64,000 bases of DNA from Achatina immaculata (lineage: Eukaryota; Mollusca; Gastropoda; Stylommatophora; Achatinidae), in assembly GCA_009760885.1 (NCBI GenBank), contig CM019714.1, positions 4,141,895 to 4,205,894 of the forward strand, read 5' to 3'. The notes under the pieces are model-generated. The model saw nothing but the letters and a program-made list of their open reading frames with translations, was not told the origin of the DNA and did no database searches. The translations under genes were made by a program, and so were the position numbers. Positions 1 to 12,100 of the stretch are shown here, piece by piece; positions within the stretch are counted from its first letter, which is position 1, and each line of letters starts with the position of its first letter.

Positions 1-840
1 AAATACTTTTGACACAACTGATATTAAGATTACTCCTCTCCAGTTGTTACAGTCACTAAGGTTGCCCTTTTTTGGTATTTTAACAATGATTCCCTTCTTC
101 CAATTAGAAGGGACCTTTTCTTCTTTCCAAATCTTGTTAAACATTCTCTGTAGTTGTCTCATGTTGTCACTATTGATAGCTTTTAGCATCTCGGCTGTTA
201 TTTCATCTTCACCTGCAGCTTTGTTGTTAGCCATTAAATTCACTGCTGTTTCAATTTCATGCAATTTAATTTCATCTAGATTGACATTTAGTTGTGGGGC
301 TGGTAAGTCAGTTTCAAGGTTTAACAATTCTTTTGGGTGTGGTCGATTGAGTATTTCTTGGAAGTCTTCAGCCCATCTTTGCTTTTGGTCTTTATTTGAT
401 GTTAATAGTGTTCCAGTTTTGCTAAGGATTGGTCTTTCTTTAGATGTAATAGTACCTGTTAGCCTCTTTTGTATATTATATAAAGTTTTGCTATCTCCTG
501 TTTTTGCTGCTTTTTCTGCCTCTTTCGCCATATTGTCTATGTATTCTCTTTTATCCCTTCTAGCTGAACTTTTTACTTTCTTGTCTATGTCTTTGTATTT
601 TGCTTTTGCCGAATCTCTTTCATGATCTGCTTTTGCATTCAACATGTTTAATTTGACTGCTCGTCTTTCATGTATATACTTCCATGTTTTATCTGATATC
701 CATGCTTTTCTATTTGGTTTTTCCAATCCAGCGCTTACTTTTGCTGCTGTGATTATGGCTGTGCTGTAAGAATTCCATAACTCATCTATACCTATCTCCT
801 CAACTTCACTGGGTGTTTTGGAATGATTGGCAAGTTCCTG
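1..840 (-). pseudogene. LINE fragment, linker to start of reverse transcriptase (family 2-like)
   Basis: The minus strand encodes a retrotransposon protein segment with ANNKAAGEDEITAEMLKAI and IPKKGNLSDCNNWRGV, the start of the reverse-transcriptase domain of non-LTR elements related to RTE. It runs off the left edge. It precedes the RT core in element order yet lies downstream of the copy at 1065-2400, so it is a separate copy. Confidence 0.75.
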
Positions 841-1064
841 ATTGAAATTAATGTTAGTATTTTCTTCTTGTAGGCTGTGGATGTTTTTATGTGGTAGCAT
901 TTATATATGCATTATACTTTATATGACATCCTGTAAGCTGACATCCTGTAAGGTCTCTCTTGTTGTCTGTACTCTTTTTTTTAACAACAAGAAAACACCA
1001 TTTATGGAAGCTGAGTTTTTGTCAGCTGTAGACATGTCTGTCAGAAATCAGCTTCCACATCCGT

Positions 1065-2400
1065 CATTTATTTCCATGTCCCATGAGGAACTTTGCCTCC
1101 ATAAAAGCTCTCCTACAGGCCTCTCTTTTGTAAGCAAGATCTATCAGCAAGATGCCCTACTGCTGATGCATCCATTCACAGATCATCAACAATATCTTGC
1201 AGCCATCTTTGCCTTGGTCTTCCTCTCTTTCTTTTTCCCATTATATATCCTTCCAAGACGGTCTTCTCTAGATTATCATGATGTTTAATGTGTCCAGAAT
1301 ATTTACGTTTTCTCTCTTTAATCCTCTTTACTAGCCAACCTTCTTCAATATTAAGTTCTTGTATTATGGATATATTTGTTCTTTTTTGTGTCCATGATAT
1401 TTGAAGAACTCTTCTGTAGCATTTACATTCAAAGGCATTTATGTATTTCTCAGCTGTTTTGTTAAGTGTCCAGGTCTCACAGGCATATGTTGCGATGGGA
1501 AAGATGCATGCCCTTAAAAATCTTATTTTTGTAGTTCTGTCTGTTCCTCTCCACAGATTCTTTAGTTGTTTTACTTTGTGAAGAGCGATAGATGTCCTCC
1601 TTTTAATTTCCTTCATTGTATCTCCATTATTAGTTAGTAGTGATCCAAGATATTCAAAACTCTCCACTTCTTCCAATTTTTCCTCATTGATACACATTTC
1701 AGCTGCCTTGTTTGTTTTATCAGTTGTCATCAATTTAGTTTTCTTCGCATTAAGATAGAGGATTTGCTCTTCACTATTCTTACAGAATGACAATTAGTTT
1801 TACAATCCTTTTTGTGTTGTAGACAGTAATACCGTGTCATCAGCATATCTAATCTCTGGTATTTCATAACCTCCAATTGTTATGGCATCGTAATATTCTG
1901 TGTCTACATCTTCTCTAACATTCCTCATTATATTTTCGATATACAAGTTAAATAAGTAAGGTGACAATATGCACCCCTGACGGACCCCTTGTTTTATGTC
2001 AAACCAAGTTGTTGTTTCACCATTTATTCTTACTGCTGCTTGTTGGTCTAGATACAGCAGTGATGTTAATTGTATCAAATGTGTTGGAAATCCCATTATT
2101 TTCCATTATTTCCCAAAGTTTCTGGTGTTGTACACAATCAAATGCCTTTGAATAGTCTATGAAAGATAAATATAGATTTACATTATATTCTCTGCTTTTC
2201 TCTATTATTAATCTTATATTGAATATATGATCTCTTGATCCTCTTCCTTGCCTGAAACCAGCTTGGACCATATTGACTTCTTCTTCTATTTTCTTATGAA
2301 GTCTGTCTATTATGATTTTTAATAGAATTTTACTTGCATGACTAATCAGGGCAACAGCTTCCATGTACCTGTACATAAAATTATGTAAAACACACAAATA
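1065..2400 (-). pseudogene. LINE fragment: reverse transcriptase core and C-terminus (family 2)
   Basis: The minus strand gives QAGFRQGRGSRDHIFNIRLI, FIDYSKAFDCV, VRQGCILSPYLFNLYIE and the catalytic YADD. The C-terminal half after a frame break has YACETWTLNKT and KRKRGRPRQRWLQDIVDDL. Frame breaks near 2017-2096 and at 1796 make it inactive. The 3' untranslated part (about 1065-1180) matches those of the copies at 15345 and 26610. Confidence 0.85.
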
Positions 2401-2527
2401 AACTCATTATGTTCATCTTTGCACATGTAGGTGTTTATACGTGTTTATATGTCTGTGTATAGAAGCTCATGTTTATGTTCATATTTTGTGGTTTTTTCTT
2501 ATTTTGCTCATACATACATCTGTTAAG

Positions 2528-2528
<1 letters not shown>

Positions 2529-2583
<55 letters not shown>

Positions 2584-2765
2584 CTTAAGTGCTCAGGGCA
2601 CATAGGGCTTCCGCAGCGGTTTTCCACAAATGCTTGTCCTTTGCCTTTTTTCTGCTCTTGCCCAGGTGAGCCCTCTATTGCTCAACATCCTTTCTGTTGT
2701 TCTTCTCCATATCTCTTTTGGTCTACCCTTACTTCTGTTCTCCTGTGGTGTCCATCTTAGTCACA
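2529..2765 (-). mobile_element. LINE 3' end (family 4) with (GA)n tail
   Basis: On the minus strand this matches the 3' end of the element at 54698-59712: WTPQENRSKGRPKEIWRR-like coding, then the stretch ending in ctcagggcacat (plus strand) and a (GA)n tail, seen on the plus strand as the (CT)n run 2529-2579. The apparent microsatellite is therefore a retrotransposon tail. Confidence 0.8.
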
Positions 2766-2876
2766 CAACTTAACATTTGTTAAGCTGACATATCTTAATT
2801 AATGTTGGCAAACTAAGAACATATGTTTGTGTCAATGTATTTTTTTTACAACTCTACAACTGTACATTGCTTTTTA

Positions 2877-3760
2877 GTACACTTGTGTGAGTAAATATAT
2901 TCACTACACTTGTGTGAGTAAATATATACAACATACTTGTGTGAGTAAATATATTCACTACACTTGTGTGAGTAAATATATACAACATACTTGTGTGAGT
3001 AAATATATTCACTACACTTGTGTGAGTAAATATATACAACATACTTGTGTGAGTAAATATATTCACTACACTTGTGTGAGTAAATATATACAACATACTT
3101 GTGTGAGTAAATATATTCACTACACTTGTGTGAGTAAATATATACAACACACTTGTGTGAGTAAATATATACAACACACTTATGTGAGTAAATATATACA
3201 GTATACACACTTGTGTGAGTAAATATATACAGTACACACACTTGTGTGAGTAAATATATACAGTATACACACTTGTGTGAGTAAATATATACAGTACACA
3301 CACTTGTGTGAGTAAATATATACAGTACACACATGTGTGTGAGTAAATATATACAGTACACACATGTGTGTGAGTAAATATATACAGTACACACACGTGT
3401 GTGAGTAAATATATACAGTACACACACGTGTGTGAATAAATATATACAGTACACACACGTGTGTGAGTAAATATATACAGTACACACACGTGTGTGAGTA
3501 AATATATACAGTACACACACGTGTGTGAGTAAATATATACAGTACACACACGTGTGTGAGTAAATATATACAGTACACACACGTGTGTGAGTAAATATAT
3601 ACAGTACACACACGTGTGTGAGTAAATATATACAGTACACACACGTGTGTGAGTAAATATATACAGTACACACACGTGTGTGAGTAAATATATACAGTAC
3701 ACACACGTGTGTGAGTAAATATATACAGTACACACACGTGTGTGAGTAAATATATACAGT
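2877..3760. repeat. Minisatellite, about 24-31 bp units with gtgagtaaatatat core
   Basis: The left part alternates two ~24-bp variants. The right part (from ~3200) is a 31-bp unit containing a perfect 12-bp palindrome acacacgtgtgt. Open frames on both strands here are repeat artefacts. Confidence 0.95.
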
Positions 3761-3789
3761 GTACTTGAGAAAGGAGAGAGGAGAAGTGC

Positions 3790-6030
3790 AGTCTACAGAT
3801 ATCACAAACAACAACTCGCAATAGATTCCACAAACAACAACTCTCTATAGATGCCACAAACAACAACTCTCTACAGATGCCACAAACAACAACTCTCTAT
3901 AGATGTCACAAACAACAACTCTCTATAGATATCACAAACAGCTCTCTACAGATGCCACAGACAACAACTCTCTACAGATGCCACAAACAACAACTCTCTA
4001 TAGATGCCACAAACAACAACTCACAATAGATGCCACAAACAGCAACTCACAATAAATGCCACAAACAACAACTCGCAATAGATGCCACAAATAACAACTC
4101 CCTATAGATGCCACAAATGCAGAGATAAGACAGATGACTGAACAACAACCAGTCTCACGGGTGATCAGGAAAAGGAGATGGACATATGTTGGTCACTTGA
4201 TGAGAAGAAATGATCAGAGAATCCCAAAACAAGCTATCAAGTGGAACACAACAGGCCGAAGAAAAAGGGGCAGACCGCGTGAAACTCTGAAGAGGACATT
4301 ATTAAGAGAGGCCAAGTTAACAGGCATAAAATCCTTTGTTGAGGTTGAAAGACTCGCCGAAGACAGGAAAAATTGGCGAACTACTTTGCGAGCCCTATGT
4401 GACGTCTAACGGCACGGGAAGGATATAAGATATAAGATAAGATAAGATAGATGCCACAAACAACAACTCTCTAGATGGCACAAACAACAATTCTCTATAG
4501 ATGCCACAAACAACAACTCTCTATAGATAGCACAAACAACTCTCTACAGATGCCACAGACAACAACTCTCTACAGATGCCACAAACAACAACTCTCTACA
4601 GATGCCACAAACAACAACTCTCTATAGATGCCACAAACAACAACTCCCTATATATGCTGCAAACAACAACTCCCTATATGTGCCACAAACAATAACTCCC
4701 TACATATGCCACAAACAACAACTCACAACAGATGCCACAAATAACAACTCTCTATAGATACTACAACCAACAACTAACTATATACTCTGCAAACAACAAC
4801 TCCCTACAGATGCCACAAACAACAACTCTCTACAGATACCACAGACAACAACTCTCTACAGATGCCACAAACAACAACTCCTTATAGATGCCATAAACAG
4901 CAACTCTCTATAGATTTCACAAACAACAACTCTCTATAGATATCACAAACAACAATTTTCTATACATGCCACAAACAACAACTCCCTATAGATGCCACAA
5001 ACAACTCCCTATATATATCACAAACAACAATTCTCTATAGATATCACAAACAACAACTCCCTATAGATATCACAAAAAACAACTTTCTATAGATGCCACA
5101 AACAGCAACTCTTTATAGATGCCTCATACAACAACTCTCTATAGATGCCACAAACAACAACTCCCTATATATGCTGCAAACAACAACTCCCTATATGTGC
5201 CACAAACAATAACTCCCTACATATGCCACAAACAACAACTCACAACAGATGCCACAAATAACAACTCTCTATAGATACTACAACCAACAACTAACTATAT
5301 ACTCTGCAAACAACAACTCCCTACAGATGCCACAAACAACAACTCTCTACAGATACCACAGACAACAACTCTCTACAGATGCCACAAACAACAACTCCTT
5401 ATAGATGCCATAAACAGCAACTCTCTATAGATTTCACAAACAACAACTCTCTATAGATATCACAAACAACAATTTTCTATACATGCCACAAACAACAACT
5501 CCCTATAGATGCCACAAACAACTCCCTATATATATCACAAACAACAATTCTCTATAGATATCACAAACAACAACTCCCTATAGATATCACAAAAAACAAC
5601 TTTCTATAGATGCCACAAACAGCAACTCTTTATAGATGCCTCATACAACAATGCCCTATAGATACCACAAACAACACTTCCTATAGATGCCACAAACAAC
5701 ACTTCCTATAGATGCCACAAACAACACTTCCTATAGATGCCACAAACAACACTTCCTATAGATGCCACAAACAACACTTCCTATAGATGCCACAAACAAC
5801 ACTTCCTATAGATACCACAAACAACACTTCCTATAGATGCCACAAACAACACTTCCTATAGATGCCACAAACAACAACTCTTTATAGATGTCACATACAA
5901 CAATGCCCTATAGATGCCACAAACAACACCTCCTATAGATGCCACAAACAACACTTCCTATAGATGCCACAAACAACACTTCCTATAGATGCCACAAACA
6001 ACACTTCCTATAGATGCCACAAACAACAAC
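3790..6030. repeat. Minisatellite, ~26-bp unit, interrupted by a LINE
   Basis: Unit contains gatgccacaaacaacaact followed by a variable cactata/ctctata part. Interrupted at about 4110-4445 by a LINE 3' end. Two halves, about 4625-5135 and 5143-5650, share the same order of rare variants, which indicates a ~516-bp higher-order duplication. Confidence 0.95.
4110..4445 (+). mobile_element. 5'-truncated LINE 3' end (family 1)
   Basis: Codes for RKRRWTYVGHLMRRNDQRIP and GRRKRGRPRETLKRTLLREA then ending LRALCDV, the conserved C-terminus of this RTE-like endonuclease/reverse-transcriptase family, with a tail of ataagataag repeats. Inserted into the minisatellite. Confidence 0.88.
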
Positions 6031-6034
6031 TTAC

Positions 6035-6187
6035 TTCAACGGAAGACCTGTATGAGAATCCTGCCTGATCACATGAAAGCTCTGGCTTCTTCTTCTTTGT
6101 CAGGACAATCTTGTCTGCAAACAGGAACACGTGTCTGTCCTTGACCCTGGAGGAGCTGACATCACCTTCCCACACAGACATGTCATC
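6035..6187 (-). CDS. Exon R: start of PH domain, last exon in window
   Basis: A 153-nt exon, 51 codons, phase 0 to 0, with acceptor tgtctccag and donor GTTGAA|gtaagt. It gives DDMSVWEGD, then RVKDRHVFLFADKIVLTKKK, the first beta strands of a PH domain directly after DH. The rest of PH is not in the 6 kb that remain and must lie beyond the window's left edge. A 26-bp array begins immediately after the donor. Confidence 0.85.
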
Positions 6188-9100
6188 CTGGAGACATACA
6201 TGTCAAAGATCATGACAAGAGATTGTGTGCTGGAGCATTCAGACTGCATCTGTTTGCAGACAGTGCTAGAGTTCAAAGTTCAAAGCTAAAAGTTCAGACT
6301 CTGGCTTCACTGCATTTGGGACAATCCCATATATGCTCCGCCACATGCAGCTGCATCCATCCAAGAGTATGTCTGCTAGCAGTTCCTGTCAAATGTTGGT
6401 TGTTGATGATGTGTTTTCTGCCACACAGTTCACATTTCCTGCTAGCACCTTTACTTTGACCTAACTCCAGCAAGTGCTACAGTGTAAGTGTCTAGGTGCT
6501 ACAGTGCAAATGTCTAGGTGCTACAGTGTAAATGTCTAGGTGCTACAGTGTAAGTGTCTAGGCGCTACAATGTAAGTGTCTAGGTGCTACAGTGTAAGTG
6601 TCTAGGTGCTACAATGTAAGTGTCTAGGTGCTACAGTGTAAGTGTCTAGGTGCTACAGTGTAAGTGTCTAGGTGCTACAATGTAAGTGTCTAGGTGCTAC
6701 AGTGTAAATGTCTAGGTGCTACAGTGTAAGTGTCTAGGTGCTACAGTGTAAGTGTCTAGGTGCTACAGTGTAAGTGTCTAGGTGCTACAATGTAAGTGTC
6801 TAGGTGCTACAGTGTAAATGTCTAGGTGCTACAGTGTAAGTGTCTAGGTGCTACAATGTAAGTGTCTAGGTGCTAAGTGTCCAGGTGCTACAGTGTAAGT
6901 GTCTAGGTGCTACAATGTAAGTGTCTAGGTGCTAAGTGTCCAGGTGCTACAGTGTAAGTGTCTAGGTGCTACAGTGTAAGTGTCTAGGTGCTACAATGTA
7001 AGTGTCTAGGTGCTACAATGTAAGTGTCTAGGTGCTACAGTGTAAGTGTCTAGGTGCTACAGTGTAAATGTCCAGGTGCTACAATGTAAATGTCTAGGTG
7101 CTAAGTGTCCAGGTGCTACAGTGTAAGTGTCTAGGTGCTACAGTGTAAGTGTCAAGGTGCTACAGTGTAAGTGTCCAGGTGCTACAATGTAAGTGTCCAA
7201 GTGCTACAATGTAAGTGTCCTAGTGACAGTCAAAAACTGTGATGAAAAAACCAACAGATGTATTTTCTTTCTTGTTCTAGCCTCAGTGAAAGTAGAGTGA
7301 GATACAGCTCTGTGAAAGTAGAGTGAGATACAGTTCTGTGAAAGTAGAGTGAGATACAGTTCTGTGAAAGTAGAGTGAGATACAGTTCTGTGAAAGTAGA
7401 GTGAGATACAGCTCTGTGAAAGTAGAGTGAGATACAGTTCTGTGAAAGTAGAGTGAGATACAGTTCTGTGAAAGCAAAGTGAGATACAGCTCTGTGAAAG
7501 TAGAGTGAGATACAGTTCTGTGAAAGTAGAGTGAGATACAGTTAAGTGAAAGTAGAGTGAGATACAGTTAAGTGAAAGTAGAGTGAGATACAGTTCTGTG
7601 AAAGTAGAGTGAGATACAGTTCTGTGAAAGTAGAGTGAGATACAGCTCTGTGAAAGTAGAGTGAGATACAGTTCTGTGAAAGTAGAGTGAGATACAGTTC
7701 TGTGAAAGTAGAGTGAGATACAGTTCTGACAAAGCCAGACAAAGTGTACAGCTCCAGGATCAGACAAGATGTACAGGTCCAGGATCAGACAAAGTGTACA
7801 TGTCCAGGATCAGACAAGATATACAGGTCCAAGATCAGACAAGGTGTACAGCTCCAGGATCAGACAAGATGTACATGTCCAGGATCAGACAAAGTGTACA
7901 GGTCCAGGATCAGAAAAGGTGTAAAGCTCCAGGATCAGACAACATGTACAGGTCCAGGATCAGATGAAGTGTACAGGTCCAGGATCAGACAAGTTGTACA
8001 GTCCAGGATCAGATGAAGTGTACAGGTCCAGGATCAGACAAGGTGTACAGGTCCAGGATCAGACAAGATGTACAGGTCCAGGATCAGACAAGGTGTACAA
8101 CTCCAGGATCAGACAAGATGTACAGTTCCAGGATTAGACAAGGTGTACAGTTCCAGGATCAGACAAGATGTACATGTCCAGGATCAGACAAGGTGTACAG
8201 GTCCAGGATCAGACAAGATGTACAGCTCCAGGATCAGACAAGATGTACAGGTCCAGGATCTGGCAAGATGTACAGGTCCAGGATCAGACAAGATGTACAG
8301 GTCCAGGATCAGACAAGGTGTATAGGTCCAGGATCAGACAAGATGTACAGCTCTAGGATCAGACAAGGTGTACAGCTCCAGGATCATACAAGGTGTACAG
8401 GTCCAGGATCAGACAAGATGTACAGGTCCAGGATCAGACAAGATGTACAGGTCTAGGATCACACAAAATGTACAGTTCCAGGATTAGACAAGTTGTACAG
8501 CTCCAGGATCTGACAAGATGTACAGGTCTGGGATCAGACAAGGTGTACAGGTCCAGGATCAGATAAAGTGTACAGCTCCAGGATCAGACAAGATGTACAG
8601 GTCTAGGATCAGAAAAAAGTGTACAGCTCCAGGATCAGATGAAATGTACAGCTCTAGGATCAGACAAGGGGTACAGCTCTAGGATCAGACAGAGTGTACA
8701 GCTCCAGGATCAGACAGAGTGTACAGCTCCAGGATCAGACAGAGTGTACAGCTCCAGGATCAGACAGAGTGTACAGCTCTAAGATCAGACAGAGTGTACA
8801 GCTCCAGGATCAGACAGAGTGTACAGCTCCAGGATCAGATGAAGTGTACAGCTCCAGGATCAGACAGAGTGTACAGCTCCAGGATCAGACAGAGTATATA
8901 GCTCCAGGATCAGACAAAGTATATAGTTCCAGGATCAAACAAAATATATAGTTCCAGGATCAGACAAAGTATATAGTTTCAAGATCAGACAAAATATAGA
9001 GTTCCAGGATCAGACAAAGTATATAGTTCCAGGATCAGACAAAGTATATAGTTCCAGGATCAAACAAAGTATATAGTTCCAAGATCAGACAAAATATAGA

Positions 9101-12100
9101 GTTCCAAGATCAAACAAAGTATATAGTTCCAAGATCTGACAAAATATAGAGTTACAGGATCAAACAAAGTATATAGTTCCAGGATCAGACAAAGTATATA
9201 GTTCCAGGATCAGACAAAGTATATAGTTCCAGGATGAAACAAAGTATATAGTTCCAGGATCAGACAAAGTATATAGTTCCAAGATCAGACAAAATATAGA
9301 GTTCCAGGATCAGACAAAGTATACAGTTCCAGGATCAGACAAAGTATATAGGTCCAGGATCAGACAAATTATATAATTCCAGGATCAGCAAAGTATATAG
9401 TTCCAGGGTCAGACAAAGTATATAGCTCCAAGATCAGACAAAGTATATAGTTCCAGGATCAGCAAAGTATATAGTTCCAGGATCAGCAAAGTATATAGTT
9501 CCAGGATCAAACAGTGTGAGCATTCACAGAGAGATAAAAAAAATGTAGGCACAAATCTGGAGACAGATTAGATAAACTGACAGTCCACACAGCAAAACAT
9601 GAGTTCATCAAAATGGCTTTCCTCATTATTTGATAAATGAGAGTAGTTGCTTTAGATAAAGTAAGCAATTTTATTTCCAGCATTTTAATTAAACTTTTTC
9701 AAAATGTCTGTTTTTTGGTTACAGTCATCAAGTGGCAGTTTGGATTTTTGTTTAGATAAATTCACTTGTGTGACTCATGGTGGTTTATTAAATAAAGCAT
9801 ACTTTCATTTCATTTCCAACATTTTTGATAGGTCACAGCCTGTTACTGTAGAGTATTTGAAGTGAACACACGGAACAGAAACTTACATGCCGAAGTAAGT
9901 TACCCAGATCTCCAGTGTCGTCTTCAAATCCTTCCAGCAGGGGGAGTAACTTGCGATTAGCGACCGCCTTTTCTATAGCAATCAACATAGCACTGGCTGC
10001 CTCCACCTCCGAGCAGTCATCTCCAGCTCTGGCAGCGTAGCGAAGCACATCCTGGTGAAGGCCATGGATGAAGAGAATATATACTATTACTGTAGATGTC
10101 ACCCAAAAAATACTTATTCCTCTCATTGGCTTCTGCCTCAAGAACAAAATTATATCAAGGTCACTGTGAAAACCTTCTTCTTCTGAACTATGTTGTCTAC
10201 TAGGCTGTATCTTTCTTGTTTCCTGTTTCTTCTAGTATGTCTTCTACCAGGGCATGTCTTTCTTGTTTCCTGTTTCTTCTAGTATGTCTTCTACCAGGGC
10301 ATGTCTTTCTTGTTTCCTGTTTCTTAGTATGTTTTCTACTAGTGCATGTCTTTCTTGTTTCTTCCAGTATGTCTTCTACCAGGGCATGTCTTTCTTGTTT
10401 CCTGTTTCTTCTAGTATGTCTTCTACCAGGGCATGTCTTTCTTGTATTCTGTTTCTTCCAGTATGTCTTCTACTAGGGCATGTCTTTCTTGTTTCTTCCA
10501 GTATGTCTTCTACTAGGGCATGTCTTTCTTGTTTCTTCAAGTATGTCTTCTACTAGGGCATGTCTTTCTTGTTTCTTCCAGTATGTCTTCTACTAGGGCA
10601 TGTCTTTCTTGTTTCTTCCAGTATGTCTTCTACTAGAGCATGTCCTTCTTGTTTCTTCCAGTATGTCTTCTACTAGGGCATGTCTTTCTTGTTTCTTCAA
10701 GTATGTCTTCTACCAGGGCATGTCTTTCTTGTTTCTTCCAATATGGCTGGCAGTAGAGATCTTCAATTCAGTCTCTCCTGACCTGTAATATCAAAACTGA
10801 CCACATCTGTTCTTTATTATGACCTTAATATTGAAATTCCTCTTAACTGATCTGTTTTATGGCTTTTTTATCAAATGTCAAATTCCATTTTTTTTAAGTA
10901 ATGAAATAAATATCATGTATGGTAGAAATGACCATGTCATGATGATATAAATATCAGAGCTGATATGTCAGACTGTGACCAAACAGTATAAACATCACAG
11001 CTGATACATCACATCATAACAAAATGATAGTACTGATACATTAGAAAATGACAGAATGATAGTACTGATACATTAGAAAATGACAGAATGATAGTACTGA
11101 TACATTAGAAAATGACAGAATGATAGTACTGATACATTAGAAAATGACAGAATGATAGTAATGATACATGACAGAATGACATGATTCACAAGACTGAAAT
11201 GACCTTCAACAAAAGCTGGTACATCTTCAGTCTCTCTACAGGCTTCCTCAGAAGATCTGTGATGTCATTCTCTGAAGTGGAGGACTTTCTTTTCAGCTCC
11301 TGGAGAATAACAAGTGGAAACTGTCATGATGTACAGACCTTGTCAGGTTTTAAAGTAATTAAACTGTCATGACGTACTGATTTTGCCAAGTCTTAGTGTT
11401 ATGATGTTGTGACATGTGTATACAAACTATCTTCAGAAACAAACAGAAAATGTACATAAAATGAAGCTACAAGAATACAAGTGTGCACATCTCTGAGTAG
11501 ATGATGTCATGTCTGTATCACACGACAATGACATAATATCAGATGTTTGATAACTCTAGATAGGTTATCTATCTCTGGACAAGATAATCCTTCATTAGTA
11601 AATTTATACTTATGGGAGACAACACAAGTTGGGCAGGTTGTGAATAAAAGTATCAGGTTAAGTCCCTTTACGTTCTACAAAAGGAAATGTCAGAGACTTT
11701 GATCTGGTTGCATTAAGTAGATTTTGGTCATCAGAAGTGGACTGGGGGTTTGAGCTTAACACAGAGGCTACACGGCCATTGAGAAACTTGAAGAAATAAA
11801 GTGTCAGATATAGCAACAAGGCTTCAGATATAGCAACAAGGCTTTGGATATAGCAACAGGGCTTTGGATATAGCAACATGGCTTCAGACATAGCAACAAA
11901 ACCTAAGATCTAGCAGTATGACTTAAGATATAGCAACAAAGCTTCAGATATAGCAATATGGCTTCAGACATAGTAACACGCCGTTAGATCTAGCAGTATG
12001 GCTTAAGATATAGCAACAAAACTTCAGATCTACTGATATGGCTTCTAATATAGCAACAAAGCTTCCTTTATAGCTATGTGGCAACAGACAGCAACAGTGC

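Noticed and set aside
2846..3866. Minus-strand ORFs of 228-322 codons
   Set aside because: Translation of the 24-31-bp minisatellite, repeated in several frames.
7735..9515. CRISPR-like regular array
   Set aside because: Head-to-tail units without unique spacers, in a eukaryotic intron; ordinary minisatellite.
6035..10051. Trio/kalirin as identity of the DH-PH gene
   Set aside because: Ig domains come first, no spectrin repeats were seen, and the second SH3 is placed directly before DH as in obscurin/UNC-89. Not fully excluded without a phylogeny.
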